A stretch of DNA of 64,000 nt, from NCBI GenBank assembly GCA_963169105.1, contig OY720637.1:29507925-29571924 (forward strand), in the 5' to 3' direction. The notes under the pieces were generated by a model. That model saw nothing but the letters and a program-made list of their open reading frames with translations. It searched no databases and was not told where the DNA came from. The position numbers were made by a program, and so were the translations under genes. Source of the DNA: Ceriagrion tenellum. Lineage: Eukaryota; Arthropoda; Insecta; Odonata; Coenagrionidae. Below, in pieces: positions 44,774 to 54,013 of the stretch (position 1 is its first letter; each line of letters opens with the position of its first letter).

Positions 44774-44953
44774 TGAAAATGTAAATGTAATTCACTAAAT
44801 GTGAAATGCACTATAATGAACATGATAGATGGCACATAACACCACGTTCTAATGGAAGAGTTCTTGAAGTCTAGCTCATAATTTCTTTATTTTTTGTGGC
44901 TTGGTCAAAAATAAAATGACGACATTGTTAACAGTGTGTGGAGGCTGAGCCGA
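44774..44953 (+). repeat. dispersed repeat E, copy 1
   Basis: GAAAATGTAAATGTAATTCA, ACCACGTTCTAATGGAAGAG, TTCTTGAAGTCTAGCTCATA, TTTTTTGTGGCTTGGTCAAA and GTTAACAGTGTGTGGAGGCT recur inverted at 49991-50182. Non-coding, ~180 bp. It follows LINE F directly and may be a separate SINE-like element or a 3' UTR. Confidence 0.8.
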
Positions 44954-45002
44954 GAGCCGCTACCTTCAGGCGTAAAATACAGGGCCATATAAGCGTATAT
45001 TG

Positions 45003-45260
45003 TTACTAAGTCTTCATCCCGTCTATAAAACCATTTCTCTTTCTTCCCCTTCCCCGCTTTCCCAACATCCATTCGTCTATCGTAGTCTTGAGCAATCCAT
45101 CGCCGTTCTCTATTCCTTCCAACCACCTACTTCGCCTCTTCCTAATTTCTTCTCGAAGATTCATTTCCTCACCAGCCATACTGGACACTCCCTCGTTTGT
45201 TTTCCTCTCCGTCCAGCGCATCTTCTCCAGCCTCTTGCACACTCACATTTTAGAAGCCTG
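45003..45260 (-). mobile_element. LINE family A, diverged inverted copy
   Basis: The minus frame at 45006-45242 reads MCKRLEKMRWTERKTNEGVS, GEEMNLREEIRKRRSRW, LEGIENGDGLLKTTIDEWML and GKRGRGRKRNGFIDGMKT, which is the family A C-terminus without stops over 78 codons but with many substitutions. No 3' tail hairpin is attached. It stops at about 45003. Confidence 0.85.
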
Positions 45261-45694
45261 CAACCTATTCTCGTCTTTTTATGATGGTGACTTTCATCGT
45301 GTGCTTAATTCCACGATTGAAGATTCTCAAGTTCACACATGTTTTCATATATTTTCCTAATGTTGTAGTGAATATCCTATCCGCATTGCACCGGGAAAAA
45401 TGCCAAAAAATTGATATTAAAGAGATATTTTAAAGTGAAAACGTCTGCCATTATATATTCTTATACCTTTTCCCATCCGCATTCACTTACCCGCTCGTGT
45501 ATTAAGTACCAATCTGTTTAGTGCATGATGTGAGCAGAGTTGTTTTTAGACGTTTTGCATGAGTCTTGAATATATGTTTTTCATGCTGGTCTTAACTTAT
45601 TTGGACGAATTTGATAACTCTCTTCTCAATTTATTTGAACCTTTTAAAAATATGTTCCCATATTATTTGGGAGGCTGAATATATAATGGGCTTA
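45261..45694. other. non-genic AT-rich DNA
   Basis: No gene or repeat recognised. Confidence 0.5.
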
Positions 45695-45896
45695 AGAAGG
45701 ACTCACGCAAGTCCTATAGAGGGAAGCATGTTGGGCAAGCGGGGAAGGGGAAGAAAGAGAATAGGTTTCATGGACAGGATGAAGAAGGGTAGATTGTACG
45801 CCCAGGCGAAAAAGGCAATTCTAGAGGTGGCTATGCCCCTGAAAGTGTAGAAAACTCGGAGGAGATTCTCTGACATTCTTCAAAACTAGAGATGGG
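45695..45896 (+). mobile_element. LINE family A copy, part before the hAT insertion
   Basis: IEGSMLGKRGRGRKRIGFMD and RMKKGRLYAQAKKAILEVAM are encoded, followed by AAAACTCGGAGGAGATTCTC and TGACATTCTTCAAAAC, where the hAT-like element interrupts. The copy resumes at 46508 (GTCAAAACCTATCTTCACC). Confidence 0.87.
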
Positions 45897-46507
45897 AGGT
45901 TCGAGTAGTCGAATTCTTGAATACCCCGAATAATGAGCTATTTGCTTTATTCGATATTCGAGAACACAAATTAATAATTTCACCCTCTCGAATATGTTAC
46001 ACGAATCGACTGTAGTGTTTTTTTTTAAATTCGCGGTCATTGGTTGGGTCTTACATGCTACAAAGCGTTTGGTCTACCAGATTTGGCTGGTACAAATTCA
46101 ATAATTAATATTTCGAACAAAATTTCATCTTTCAAGTTAAGTAAGTATAAATATATATGTAATCCATAATAACTTCAGGGGAATTAAATGAAAAAACAAA
46201 TGAATGGATTTTCAAACGCTCGCGAGGTTGGTCGGTCCTTTTTTTGATTCCTCGATGCATGATGACTCTTACATTTTGGAAAATTCAATTTTTAAAATAA
46301 TTGAGATTTCTTCATTTAATTAAAGGTTTGTGATTAACGTAGTAAAATACTAATTATGATTAAATCTGTAAATCTTCCACATTCTTATAATCTTCTTTTT
46401 AAAAACGCCCATGTAGTATTCTATATTCGAGTGAGATATTCGAAAAAATATTAGATATTCGAACTCGATGTTCGAATTCGTGAAAAATGCTATTCGACCC
46501 ATCTCTA
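45897..46507. mobile_element. hAT-like element, 611 bp, inside LINE A
   Basis: The ends are TAGAGATGGG and CCCATCTCTA. The flanks TTCAAAAC (45889-45896) and GTCAAAAC (46508-46515) form an 8-bp target duplication with one mismatch, as expected for hAT transposons. Subterminal GGTTCGAGTAGTCGAATTC and CGAATTCGTGAAAAATGC are TTCGAA-rich. No transposase frame exists, so it is non-autonomous. Confidence 0.88.
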
Positions 46508-46546
46508 GTCAAAACCTATCTTCACCTTAGAATAGTTGAAAAAAAC
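46508..46546 (+). mobile_element. LINE family A copy, part after the hAT insertion
   Basis: GTCAAAACCTATCTTCACCT, then TAGAATAGTTGAAAAAAAC, continues the 3' tail of 45695-45896 across the hAT element. The terminal hairpin is degraded. Confidence 0.75.
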
Positions 46547-46760
46547 TACCCTACTCTTACAGCAAAAATGACCCAGTGTGTTTTTACACATTGTGAAAAC
46601 TTTCAATGTTGAAGAGGATAATAGAGAGGAGAACATTGGGGAAGCTTGCAAGAGGATGGGAATTCTGAACGAAATACGAAGAGAGAGAAGACAAGTGGAG
46701 CATAAGAGGAATATAATTGCATGGCATTCCTAGAAGGGGTAAACGTAACGATGAGCTAGA
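46547..46760 (+). mobile_element. diverged LINE family A-like fragment
   Basis: The frame EDNREENIGEACKRMGILNE then IRRERRQVEHKRNIIAWHS resembles family A TERKTNEEVLEMVGEERKLL NEIRDRQSRW. Short and old; orientation and family are probable only. Confidence 0.45.
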
Positions 46761-48184
46761 ATCAGAGGTCGAATTGAAAATAAATAAAAAAGGTTATTTT
46801 TTTAAAAATCGCTTTTGTTTAACAAAAAATGTACTTTTACTTTTTAGTGCATTTTTCTGTTTTATAAAAGCGATTTAAAACATATATTTTTAATATTTAT
46901 TTTATTTTCGAATTTTTAGTCTCAAATATTGTAATCAATTTTCATCCGTGATTTTTTCTAATCATATTAAATCAATTATCAGACATTTGAAATTTTGCAC
47001 ATTACTGCACATGCACTTGGTTGATTTATGTGTCAGGCTATTACACCCATTTCTAGGGGATGAAAAAATTGTCTTCGATGGGACGCTTAGCAACATTTTC
47101 ACCCCTTCGGTTTGACACACAAGTTTGCAATATTGCATACACTACAGGATATAAAAAAGCTATTATTTTATAAACATATTTCTTTAATATTAATTTTATT
47201 TTCGATTTTTTTATGACTGAATATTGTATCGTCACCGTAAATGAACCCATTTGCAAAATTTCAGATCTCTTGCTAGTCAGGAAGGTAGTTTAAAATTGAT
47301 TACAAAATTTGTCTCTGACATACAAGTGACATTAAATTTTAAGTGATTAAAAATACAATGAACGAGAACGATATATGGAATCCCGTGAGAGTGACTAAGG
47401 CTATTGGCTAAGCTGTTAGTCTTGATTCAGAGGTTTTTTGCAGGTGTCAAAGTGGAGACAAATGCGAGTAATTTCATCAAATTTTTATTTACGTAAGACT
47501 TTTTTTTGAGAATCCGGAATGCATGAACGTGTTCGGTGCTTCAAAAAAAATCTGAGAAGAAAAGGTTTCTGCAATGCTTCTGTATATCCGGAGGGTGTGG
47601 GACTGAATGGGTTGACGGTGCACGGCGGAGAGATGTAATTTAAAAGGCGCTCTCGAATGCGTGGGAACGTCGAGTTGAATTCATTGTGACGAAATTTCCT
47701 CCCCACCATTCTGAAGTGGGGGAAGGAAGGCCTTTCGGGAGCGACCCCGCCCCCTTGAATGGCAACAGAACGAACGTGGATGCGAATAATGACATGAGAG
47801 AGGGAGGGGAGTGAGATTTTTATATTCAAACGCTCAAAGAGGTACCAGATTAATTACACAGTCACGCCCTATCCTTGGCTGGGGGCCATAAACCAATTTT
47901 AGGTGACTCAAGGCTTTATCTGATTTTAGTGGAGAATCACCTAAATGCCTAACCACGTTTTCGAAACCTGGGTCCCTAATTATATCGTTATTGCATGCAG
48001 CTGAAACAAAGTTCGTCAGTCAAATCCTTTAAAACCAAATTATACGAGTATCTTATGTGACAACAGAACACTTGCAGGTGGGTATTCGGTTATCACACCA
48101 AAATATTAGTCGTTACTTTAAAGCAGTTATGAAAAAAATGTGCACTAAAGTCAATCAAAACTATGTATGTAATCAATAAAACAA

Positions 48185-48186
<2 letters not shown>
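46761..48186. other. non-genic DNA with a small foldback and GC patch
   Basis: At about 46768-46920, GAATTGAAAATAAATAAAAA and AAAATCGCTTTTG pair with inverted TATAAAAGCGATTT and TTTATTTTATTTTCGAATTT. That is a ~150-bp AT-rich foldback, and 47160-47215 carries a related TTTAATATTAATTTTATTTTCG. About 47560-47770 is GC-richer. No gene. Confidence 0.5.

Positions 48187-48258
<72 letters not shown>
48187..48258. repeat. (TA)n microsatellite
   Basis: About 33 uninterrupted TA units, ending TGTATATAG at the edge of the foldback. The YIYIYI translations across it are artefacts. Confidence 0.95.
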
Positions 48259-48259
<1 letters not shown>

Positions 48260-48512
48260 GACACACGATGTGGATAGGATGGTGGAGATAGACACACAAA
48301 AAAAGAGACGATCACACTTACATAGCTAGCTCTCGGAACTAGTCCGTTCTCAAGGCGTATCACGGAACAAATGTCCCATTGAATGAACAAATGTGGACAT
48401 TTGTTCCGAGATACGCCTTGAAGACGGACTAGTTCCGAAAGCTATCTATGTAAGTGTGATCGTCTCTTTATTTTTGTGTCTATCTCCTCCATCCTATCCA
48501 TATCGTGTGTTC
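48260..48512. repeat. foldback with ~118-bp arms between (TA)n tracts
   Basis: The left arm ACACACGATGTGGATAGGAT ... GGAACAAATGTCC pairs with the right arm GGACATTTGTTCCGAGATAC ... ATCCTATCCATATCGTGTGT at about 90% identity. A ~15-base spacer (near 48380-48395) separates them. Inner landmarks are GGAACTAGTCCGT and AAGAGACGATCACACTTACA. Such a structure would form a long RNA or DNA hairpin. Confidence 0.9.
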
Positions 48513-48537
48513 ATCGCCGCATGGCTGACTCCAATCC

Positions 48538-48540
<3 letters not shown>

Positions 48541-48569
<29 letters not shown>
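48541..48569. repeat. (TA)n microsatellite
   Basis: About 14 TA units. It abuts the 3' end of the inverted tRNA-like unit, as expected if TA repeats form this element's tail or target. Confidence 0.93.
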
Positions 48570-48571
<2 letters not shown>

Positions 48572-48573
<2 letters not shown>

Positions 48574-49048
48574 CGTTCATCCATTCACTCAGACCGCTCA
48601 GCGGCAAATATACTCATATAAATGTTTATACAGAAAGGTAGAAAGAAAATGGATAGGAACACATAAAATTTACGAACACAATGGTGGTGTGAAGATGTAA
48701 TGATGGCCGATTCCAAGCAGAAAAAATTCGACTGGACCGGGAATCGAACCACGGACCTTTGGATTTCGCGTCCAATGCTCAGACCACCAAGCTACCCAGT
48801 CTACTAAGAAACCACTGGAATCGGCGGGGGGTTTATATGAACAAACACTCCCCAGGGCATGACCCACGAGAGCGGCCAATAGATGGCGCGCGGGCTGCTT
48901 ATCACCCACCGGCAGAGAAGGAATGACATACACAGAAGGCGAAATGAAAGAATAACTCAAGCACACAGACAGTGGTGAAAGATATAGAACAGGCGTTTCG
49001 GGGTACGCTAACCCAAGTAGGAAATGAGCCATTCCGGCCATACAATCG
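48572..49048 (-). repeat. 473-bp tRNA-like repeat unit, inverted copy
   Basis: Read on the minus strand the unit starts TGTATGGCCGGAATGGCTCA. It contains a non-tRNA 5' part of ~240 bases (ACCCCGAAACGCCTGTTC, CCATCTATTGGCCGCTCTCG), the 72-nt tRNA-like sequence, and a 3' part ending CCGCTGAGCGGTCTGAGTGA followed by TA repeats. It is joined head to head with the next copy at 49047-49048 through a shared CG. The 128-codon ORF across it is not a gene. Confidence 0.88.
48730..48801 (-). ncRNA. tRNA-like sequence, Ser(CGA)-type anticodon arm
   Basis: Identical over its 72 bases to 49487-49558 but on the minus strand. The acceptor, D and anticodon stems can pair as described there, and a T6 run lies just downstream in transcript sense (A-run at 48721-48726). 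Confidence 0.7.
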
Positions 49049-49243
49049 AAATCCAAAGGTCCGTGGTTCGATTCCCGGTCCAGTCGAATTTTTTCTGCTT
49101 GGAATCGGCCATCATTACATCTTCACACCACCATTGTGTTCGTAAATTTTATGTGTTCCTATCCACTTTCTTTCTACCTTTCTGTATAAACATTTATATG
49201 AGTATATTTGCCGCTGAGCGGTCTCAGTGAATGGATGAACGAT
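49047..49243 (+). repeat. 473-bp tRNA-like repeat unit, 5'-truncated tandem copy
   Basis: Starts inside the anticodon arm (CGAAATCCAAAGGTCCGTGG), keeps the B box, T6 and the 3' part to CCGCTGAGCGGTCTCAGTGA, and runs directly into the next full unit. Equivalent bases (49049 and 49522) are 473 bp apart, defining the tandem period. Confidence 0.9.
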
Positions 49244-49486
49244 TGTATGGCCGGAATGGCTCATTTCCTACTTGGGTTAGCGTACCCCGAAACGCCTGTT
49301 CTATATCTTTCACCACTGTCTGTGTGCTTGAGTTATTCTTTCATTTCGCCTTCTGTGTATGTCATTCCTTCTCTGCCGGTGGGTGATAAGCAGCCCGCGC
49401 GCCATCTATTGGCCGCTCTCGTGGGTCATGCCCTGGGGAGTGTTTGTTCTTATAAACCCCCCGCCGATTCCAGTGGTTTCTTAGTA

Positions 49487-49558
49487 GACTGGGTAGCTTG
49501 GTGGTCTGAGCATTGGACGCGAAATCCAAAGGTCCGTGGTTCGATTCCCGGTCCAGTC
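49487..49558 (+). ncRNA. tRNA-like gene within the repeat, Ser(CGA)-type anticodon arm
   Basis: GACTGGG pairs with TCCAGTC (7-bp acceptor, one G-T), GCTT with GAGC (D stem), and TTGGA with TCCAA (anticodon stem) around loop CGCGAAA. The T loop is TTCGATT, but two of five T-stem pairs mismatch (CGTGG/CCCGG). The A-box-like TAGCTTGGTGG (49494-49504) and exact B box GGTTCGATTCC (49538-49548) form a Pol III promoter, and a T6 terminator begins at 49562. Position 33 is G, not U, and the long variable arm of a true tRNA-Ser is absent. It is more likely a SINE/tRNA-like RNA than a decoding tRNA. Confidence 0.72.
49538..49548 (+). promoter_or_regulatory. Pol III B box
   Basis: GGTTCGATTCC is an exact fit to the consensus GGTTCGANTCC. 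With the A-box-like sequence 34 bases upstream and T6 downstream, the unit has a complete internal Pol III transcription signal. Confidence 0.8.
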
Positions 49559-49561
49559 GAA

Positions 49562-49567
49562 TTTTTT
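49562..49567 (+). terminator. Pol III T6 terminator
   Basis: Six T residues start three bases after the tRNA-like acceptor end (GTCGAATTTTTTCTG). A Pol III transcript would therefore be close to tRNA length and would not include the unit's 3' part. Confidence 0.7.
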
Positions 49568-49674
49568 CTGCTTGGAATCGGCCATCATTACATCTTCACA
49601 CCACCATTGTGTTCGTAAATTTTATGTGTTCCTATCCATTTTCTTTCTACCTTTCTGTATAAACATTTATATGA

Positions 49675-49746
49675 GTATATATATATATATATAGGTATAT
49701 ATATACCTATATATAGGTATATATATATATGTGTGTGTGTGTGTGT
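49675..49746. repeat. (TA)n/(TG)n microsatellite
   Basis: TATATATATA with interspersed TATAGGTATA / TATACCTATA, then (TG)n. It is the 3' border of the last tRNA-like unit. Confidence 0.92.
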
Positions 49747-49990
49747 TAAATGGCATTGACGAATACTGACTTGTAAAAACTTAATTTTTGTAAAAACATT
49801 TGTAAAAACCGAGCATAGTTTTTTCTAACTTTTATTTAGTCCAACAAATGTTTCCCATCGGGATTGCTAATCCATTCCAAGCTAGGCTGGAGATAATATA
49901 AAATTAATGAGCGATTCCTTGGAACTGAAACCGTATTGGGCGCAGTGGAATTGTATCGCAATGAAACTGTTATAAATAAAATAAAAATTC

Positions 49991-50182
49991 TCTCAGCTCA
50001 GCCTCCACACACTGTTAACAATGTCGTTATTGTAGTTTTGACCAAGCCACAAAAAACTTTTAAAAATAACGAAATTATGAGCTAGACTTCAAGAACTCAT
50101 TCCTTAGAACGTGGTGTTCTGTGTCATCTATCATGTTTATTCATCATAGTGCATTTCAAATTTAGCGAATTACATTTTCATT
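49991..50182 (-). repeat. dispersed repeat E, copy 2 (inverted)
   Basis: CTCAGCCTCCACACACTGTT, GACCAAGCCACAAAAAAC, ATGAGCTAGACTTCAAGAAC and ATCATAGTGCATTTCAAATT are the reverse complement of 44774-44953. Confidence 0.82.
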
Positions 50183-51152
50183 TCCCCCCTAAATTTTATG
50201 TTTTGTCAGTGACTAAAACTGGTAAATCTTAATGAATAGGGGCGCTGTTGACTTTAACGTTTCCTATTTTTTTATATAATCGTGCTATATTTAAAATCCT
50301 TTTTATATGTCCTCAGTAGTTAACATACTTATATTTTTAGGCCCAATCAATATTTTGTGTATATATTACTCTAAGCTACGACTAGTCAATCGTATTATAT
50401 TCGGCTTGCCTTAATTTTGCAGACGTCCCGAATTATTACTCTTTGGAAACGCCAAACTCTTTCGCTGAGTAGGAGTATACGTATTCATTTAAGCCGATGG
50501 CGCTAGGCTCGCTATTTTGCTCTCTGGTTTGCCACATTCCCCAGTGCTGTATTTTTTTCATCGCCCCGCTTTTAGTCCGAATTCCCGATCGAGAATGCGG
50601 TTCCAGCCTCTCTAGCATCTTGCGTGACAGTGTAGGCGATTCCATCTTTTATTCATCAACAGCGATTCAGCGCTATCCCAGTCGATCCTAATTTGTCCGT
50701 TGATCGTCAGTATCGGTCCCATCTCCCCCGGATCTCATGATGACCGGCTCACTTTATTATTTAGAGATGTTGGTTTCAGGTGTATTATCCAGCGATCATG
50801 ATCCGACGTCCCGCTGTTCCAATTCGTGCTTCTTGTTCCGCTCGTGTGATGCAGGCGGGAGTATCAAATGACTATATGAAAACGTTTTGTCGCTGAGAAC
50901 TCGTTAATTGCTGGGGAAACTGTAACCACGAAGGGAATATTGCGAACGAAGTTTTAATTGTCTATCACTCGTTGCTGTATTTTTTTGAATAAATTTGACA
51001 ATGAATTATGACTTTTATATTGCGTAAAATTTGAATTCTTATCCAAACGGCTATTTTTTTTTTTTTGTTTTGAGAGAGAGAGTTTTGGCCAGTTATGAAG
51101 AATAAACTCAAACATCTTTGCCTACGTTTCGTCAACCTTTAATTCACATTTA
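50183..51152. other. non-genic DNA with a GC-richer patch
   Basis: About 50480-50860 is GC-richer. Opposing ORFs (69 codons -, 64 codons +) share it; no motif. T-run and (GA)n near 51054-51082. Confidence 0.5.
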
Positions 51153-51606
51153 TTTGCTGAATAATTCCTTAGAAGCTGTACTGTAGAACGTAAGGAATTC
51201 TACAGAAATTGACTCTCTTTCTTCAGAACTAGTTCCTTTTCTAAGGGTCTGTACCGAACATGAGAGCCGGACTCTGCAGAACATATGTTCTGTAGAGTTC
51301 TGTAGATGTTATTGTCTGCAGAGCAAAATAACTCCATACAAGCTGTTCTGTAGAACTTCAGCAACTCTGCGGAAATATGTGAGGTTTCCGTTGACCCAGT
51401 TCCTTTTCTAAGGACCTATATGGAGAGTGGTAGGGAGTTCCACAGAACGTCCTAAGGAATTCTGCAGAACATCCTAAGGTATTCTACAGAACGTCGTAGG
51501 GAATTCCGTAAAATTGCGTTTCAATATTTAAAGGAATATCTACAGAACTTTTTAAGAAATTATCTAGAAGTATTTTAAGTAAACTATACAGATTTTTTAG
51601 CAGAGA
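51153..51606 (+). mobile_element. TIR element with GTTCTGCAGAAC repeats, copy 2
   Basis: Collinear with 27227-27690: ATTCCTTAGAAGCTGTACTG, GAACTAGTTCCTTTTCTAAG, GTGAGGTTTCCGTTGACCCA and TTCCGTAAAATTGCG. Its ends are degraded (TTGCTGAATAATTCC; GATTTTTTAGCAGAG). It has about three 22-bp internal units where copy 1 has four, and a small duplication TTCTGTAGAGTTCTGTAGA near 51290. Confidence 0.85.
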
Positions 51607-52624
51607 TTATCAGGGTTTTGATTGGTTTAGTATTAGTTGACTATGAATTTACGCATTAGCATCACTTATCAAACAATCTCTTTGACAATTGACCTAAACT
51701 GCGGAAAAAGTCCTTATCTATGCATAAGTGGTCGAGAAAATGAGAGATTTTAATGTTACATGAATGTTTGTCAAAATATTGTACCAAAAATGTTCATCGT
51801 CAATAACAACTGACAGAGTTTTTACCCCAGAATAGGAGTAACGGTACGTCTCTGGGATTGGTGTATTTTCCTCTAAGCAGAGAATTTTCAACAGTGAGGT
51901 AATTTGTCGTCGAGGAATTTGAAAATAAAGGGAGCTTTTACCATCGGTGACCTTTTTCGACAGATATGGCTGTGCATAGTCCCACCACGCCAGTGAGTGA
52001 ATGACATTTAAATTTTCATCGATAGCCTGCCTTTCCTAGAAATTGGAAACTCAGTCCCGAAAGCCCTCTCTAATATATTTAATCGAGCCTTCATCTAATC
52101 CGTCGATTCATAAGCGGATTTCGCTATCTCCTCATTGGTATCCCTTGTTTTTCTTTTACAATTTAGGTTAAAAGTGGTAGGAAACTTGGCGTCTTAAAGT
52201 GGAAATTTAGGCCGTGATGTCATCCGTCTGTCGTTCTACGCGGAAAATCTCGTCTTCCATGCTAACGATTCGAGTCGGCTCGCCGTGGGAGGTCAAACTC
52301 AAAGGCACACTGCCCGCCTGTCCATCCACAGATGACCTCAAAATAAATCTCCACGTGCCCATCTCCACTGCTCTATTCTGCTATTACAAAAAATCTGGAC
52401 ATTTTGTATCCCTTCTCTGTCGTTTCAAAGGGGAACCGCATGAAGATACATCCGCCGAGATTTCTTTTCCAAAATGGGCCTTCCATATGCTCTGTCGCGC
52501 TTTTAAGCACTACTTTGTTCGGAATCTAGTGTGACTTTTTTAAAGACAGTGACAAGATGCGTGATACACATCACCAAGGTGTACGCTGGTTTCAGTGTAT
52601 TAGTTTCGGTGTTCTGCGGTATAA
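51607..52624. other. non-genic DNA
   Basis: The 106-codon ORF at 52214-52534 is the only long frame without an opposing one. It has no recognisable domain, no second copy and no splice context that I can support. I leave it as an uncharacterised ORF of doubtful coding status. Confidence 0.45.
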
Positions 52625-52705
52625 TTCATGCATGCCTGGTGTGGAAGCACCCCATGCCACACACCCTTTGGGTGGCTGGCAGGGTATGACGTAGATGAAG
52701 GTGTG
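52625..52705 (+). repeat. LINE family C 3' tail
   Basis: CCCCATGCCACACACCCTTT, then GGGTGGCTGGCAGGGTATGA and CGTAGATGAAGG, matches the complement of the 36905 tail, ending in one or two GTAGAT units. Only the last ~80 bases are present. Confidence 0.7.
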
Positions 52706-53539
52706 TGTTGCTGCTTTAGCAGCTGTATCTCAGAGTACGCCTTATTTATAGGGCATTGGTTCTATGCTCATTCTTCTTTTTATTACCTAGTTTGAGGTCT
52801 TCATTATCCTCGTGTCATTTTGGTGATTCTTCATTTTACTATTACATGTGATCTTTTATGTGTATCATATGTATTTTCTTTGGTAACTGCTGTATAGTTA
52901 AGTGTCCGGTTATCCGTTTTTCTCTTAGTTTATCAAAATATTTTATCGCAAGTTCTTTTATAGTATTCTCTATTGGTGGTAGGTGTGCTAATTTGTATAA
53001 TTTTTCTGTTTCTGTCCATGTGTATATTGAGTGCAAATCTTATTACTCGTATGTGTATTATTAATATTTATTATTAATATTATTAATATTAGTGGCCGAC
53101 GTTTAGACATTTCCGTACCATATATGTGCCGCGTAGGTAATTATTAATATTATCATCGACTTTATGAGCAATAAATCCGTGAATTTATACGAGGAACAAC
53201 TGAACCAGTCATGAAAAAGTGTCACAATCGCTGATGGGTGAGTATGGATGACCATTACATGTGCGTCTTGCCATCACATTTTGAACATAAATGTTACCGA
53301 CAATGCGGGGGCCGGTCCTCAGCTGTTTCTCAAATCACTGTGCCAAGCAGAGTGTTGTAGATTTGGCCCAAATAGCCGTTAATCGCAAACAATGCCCCGG
53401 AAAGGAAGTTCGCGCTACAGATATCGATAACGCCCATGAATAAGTCATCCGTCTGATCCTAGGTCACTTATAACGGATGTGGGTACAATGTCTGTTTTTT
53501 ACGCTCAGTCCTACTTAATCTCACTGGTGTGAAGCATTT
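52706..53539. other. non-genic DNA with (ATT)n tract
   Basis: TATTAATATTTATTATTAAT-type trinucleotide repeats occupy about 53056-53095 and recur near 53138-53155. No gene recognised. Confidence 0.5.
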
Positions 53540-53935
53540 TTGCGTATCGTACCTTAAGGATAAAAATACTCTTGAGAAAAGAAGACAAGAATTGGGTGCA
53601 GGCTTTGGAGACATGGGAGTGGAGGAGGATACAGAAGGTGCGGTGGACGGACAGGAAGACAATCAAGCAAGTTTGGAGCATGGTTGGTGAGTAAAAAGGA
53701 ATCTTCTGGATGATATTTCAAGGAGGCAAAGTTGGTGGTTGGAAAAGGTAGTGGGGGGCGAGGGGTTTCTCAAGGTTGTGATAAGAGTGGAGGACGTCCG
53801 GAGAACTGGGACGAAAGAGAATAGGTTTATAGACGGGATGAAGAAGGGCAGATCGTGCGCGGAGATGAGGAATGAAACATAATGAGTTAATGGTGTCTTT
53901 AATTTATAAAACTCTGGAGGATTTTTCTGACTTTT
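53540..53935 (+). mobile_element. diverged LINE family A-like copy
   Basis: Frame pieces are NWVQALETWEWRRIQKVRWT, DRKTIKQVWSMVGE, RRQSWWLEKVVGG, EGFLKVVIRVEDVRRTGTKR and NRFIDGMKKGRSCAEMRNET, matching family A at reduced similarity, with the stop TAA after VGE. The end GGAGGATTTTTCTGACTTTTA corresponds to the family 3' UTR without the hairpin. Confidence 0.78.
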
Positions 53936-54013
53936 ATTGGATAAGCAGAGTAGGTGGCTGGAGGATATAATAAGGGGCAATGAGTTACTCAAGAGTGTGA
54001 TAGAGGGAAGGAT
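53936..54013 (+). mobile_element. LINE family A copy, part before a nested insertion
   Basis: AAGCAGAGTAGGTGGCTGGA, GGATATAATAAGGGGCAATG and AGTTACTCAAGAGTGTGATA encode (R)QSRWLEDIIRGNELLKSVIE. The copy is broken after ATAGAGGGAAGGAT and resumes at 54136 with the same 14 bases. Confidence 0.88.

Larger units (their letters stand above)
49244..49680 (+). repeat. 473-bp tRNA-like repeat unit, plus-strand copy
   Basis: TGTATGGCCGGAATGGCTCA through CATTTATATGAGTATATATA. It is nearly identical to the inverted copy. Its last ~35 bases (CCGCTGAGCGG...) are replaced by (TA)n. The 136-codon ORF overlapping it repeats the inverted copy's translation and includes the tRNA-like part, so it is not a protein gene. 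Confidence 0.9.

Noticed and set aside
48093..48390. ORFs with long YIYIYI tracts
   Set aside because: Readthrough of the (TA)n microsatellite.
48670..49056. 128-codon minus ORF (and 136-codon plus ORF 49208-49618) with identical translations
   Set aside because: The translation runs through the tRNA-like core, the T6 run and flanks of a repeat; the duplication of the ORF reflects repeat copies, not a gene family.
49487..49558. Bona fide decoding tRNA-Ser gene
   Set aside because: G at position 33, two T-stem mismatches and no long variable arm; it is present only within repeat units. Called tRNA-like instead.
52214..52534. 106-codon ORF considered as a possible exon
   Set aside because: No domain, homologous motif or defensible splice sites; kept only as an uncharacterised ORF inside a non-genic entry.
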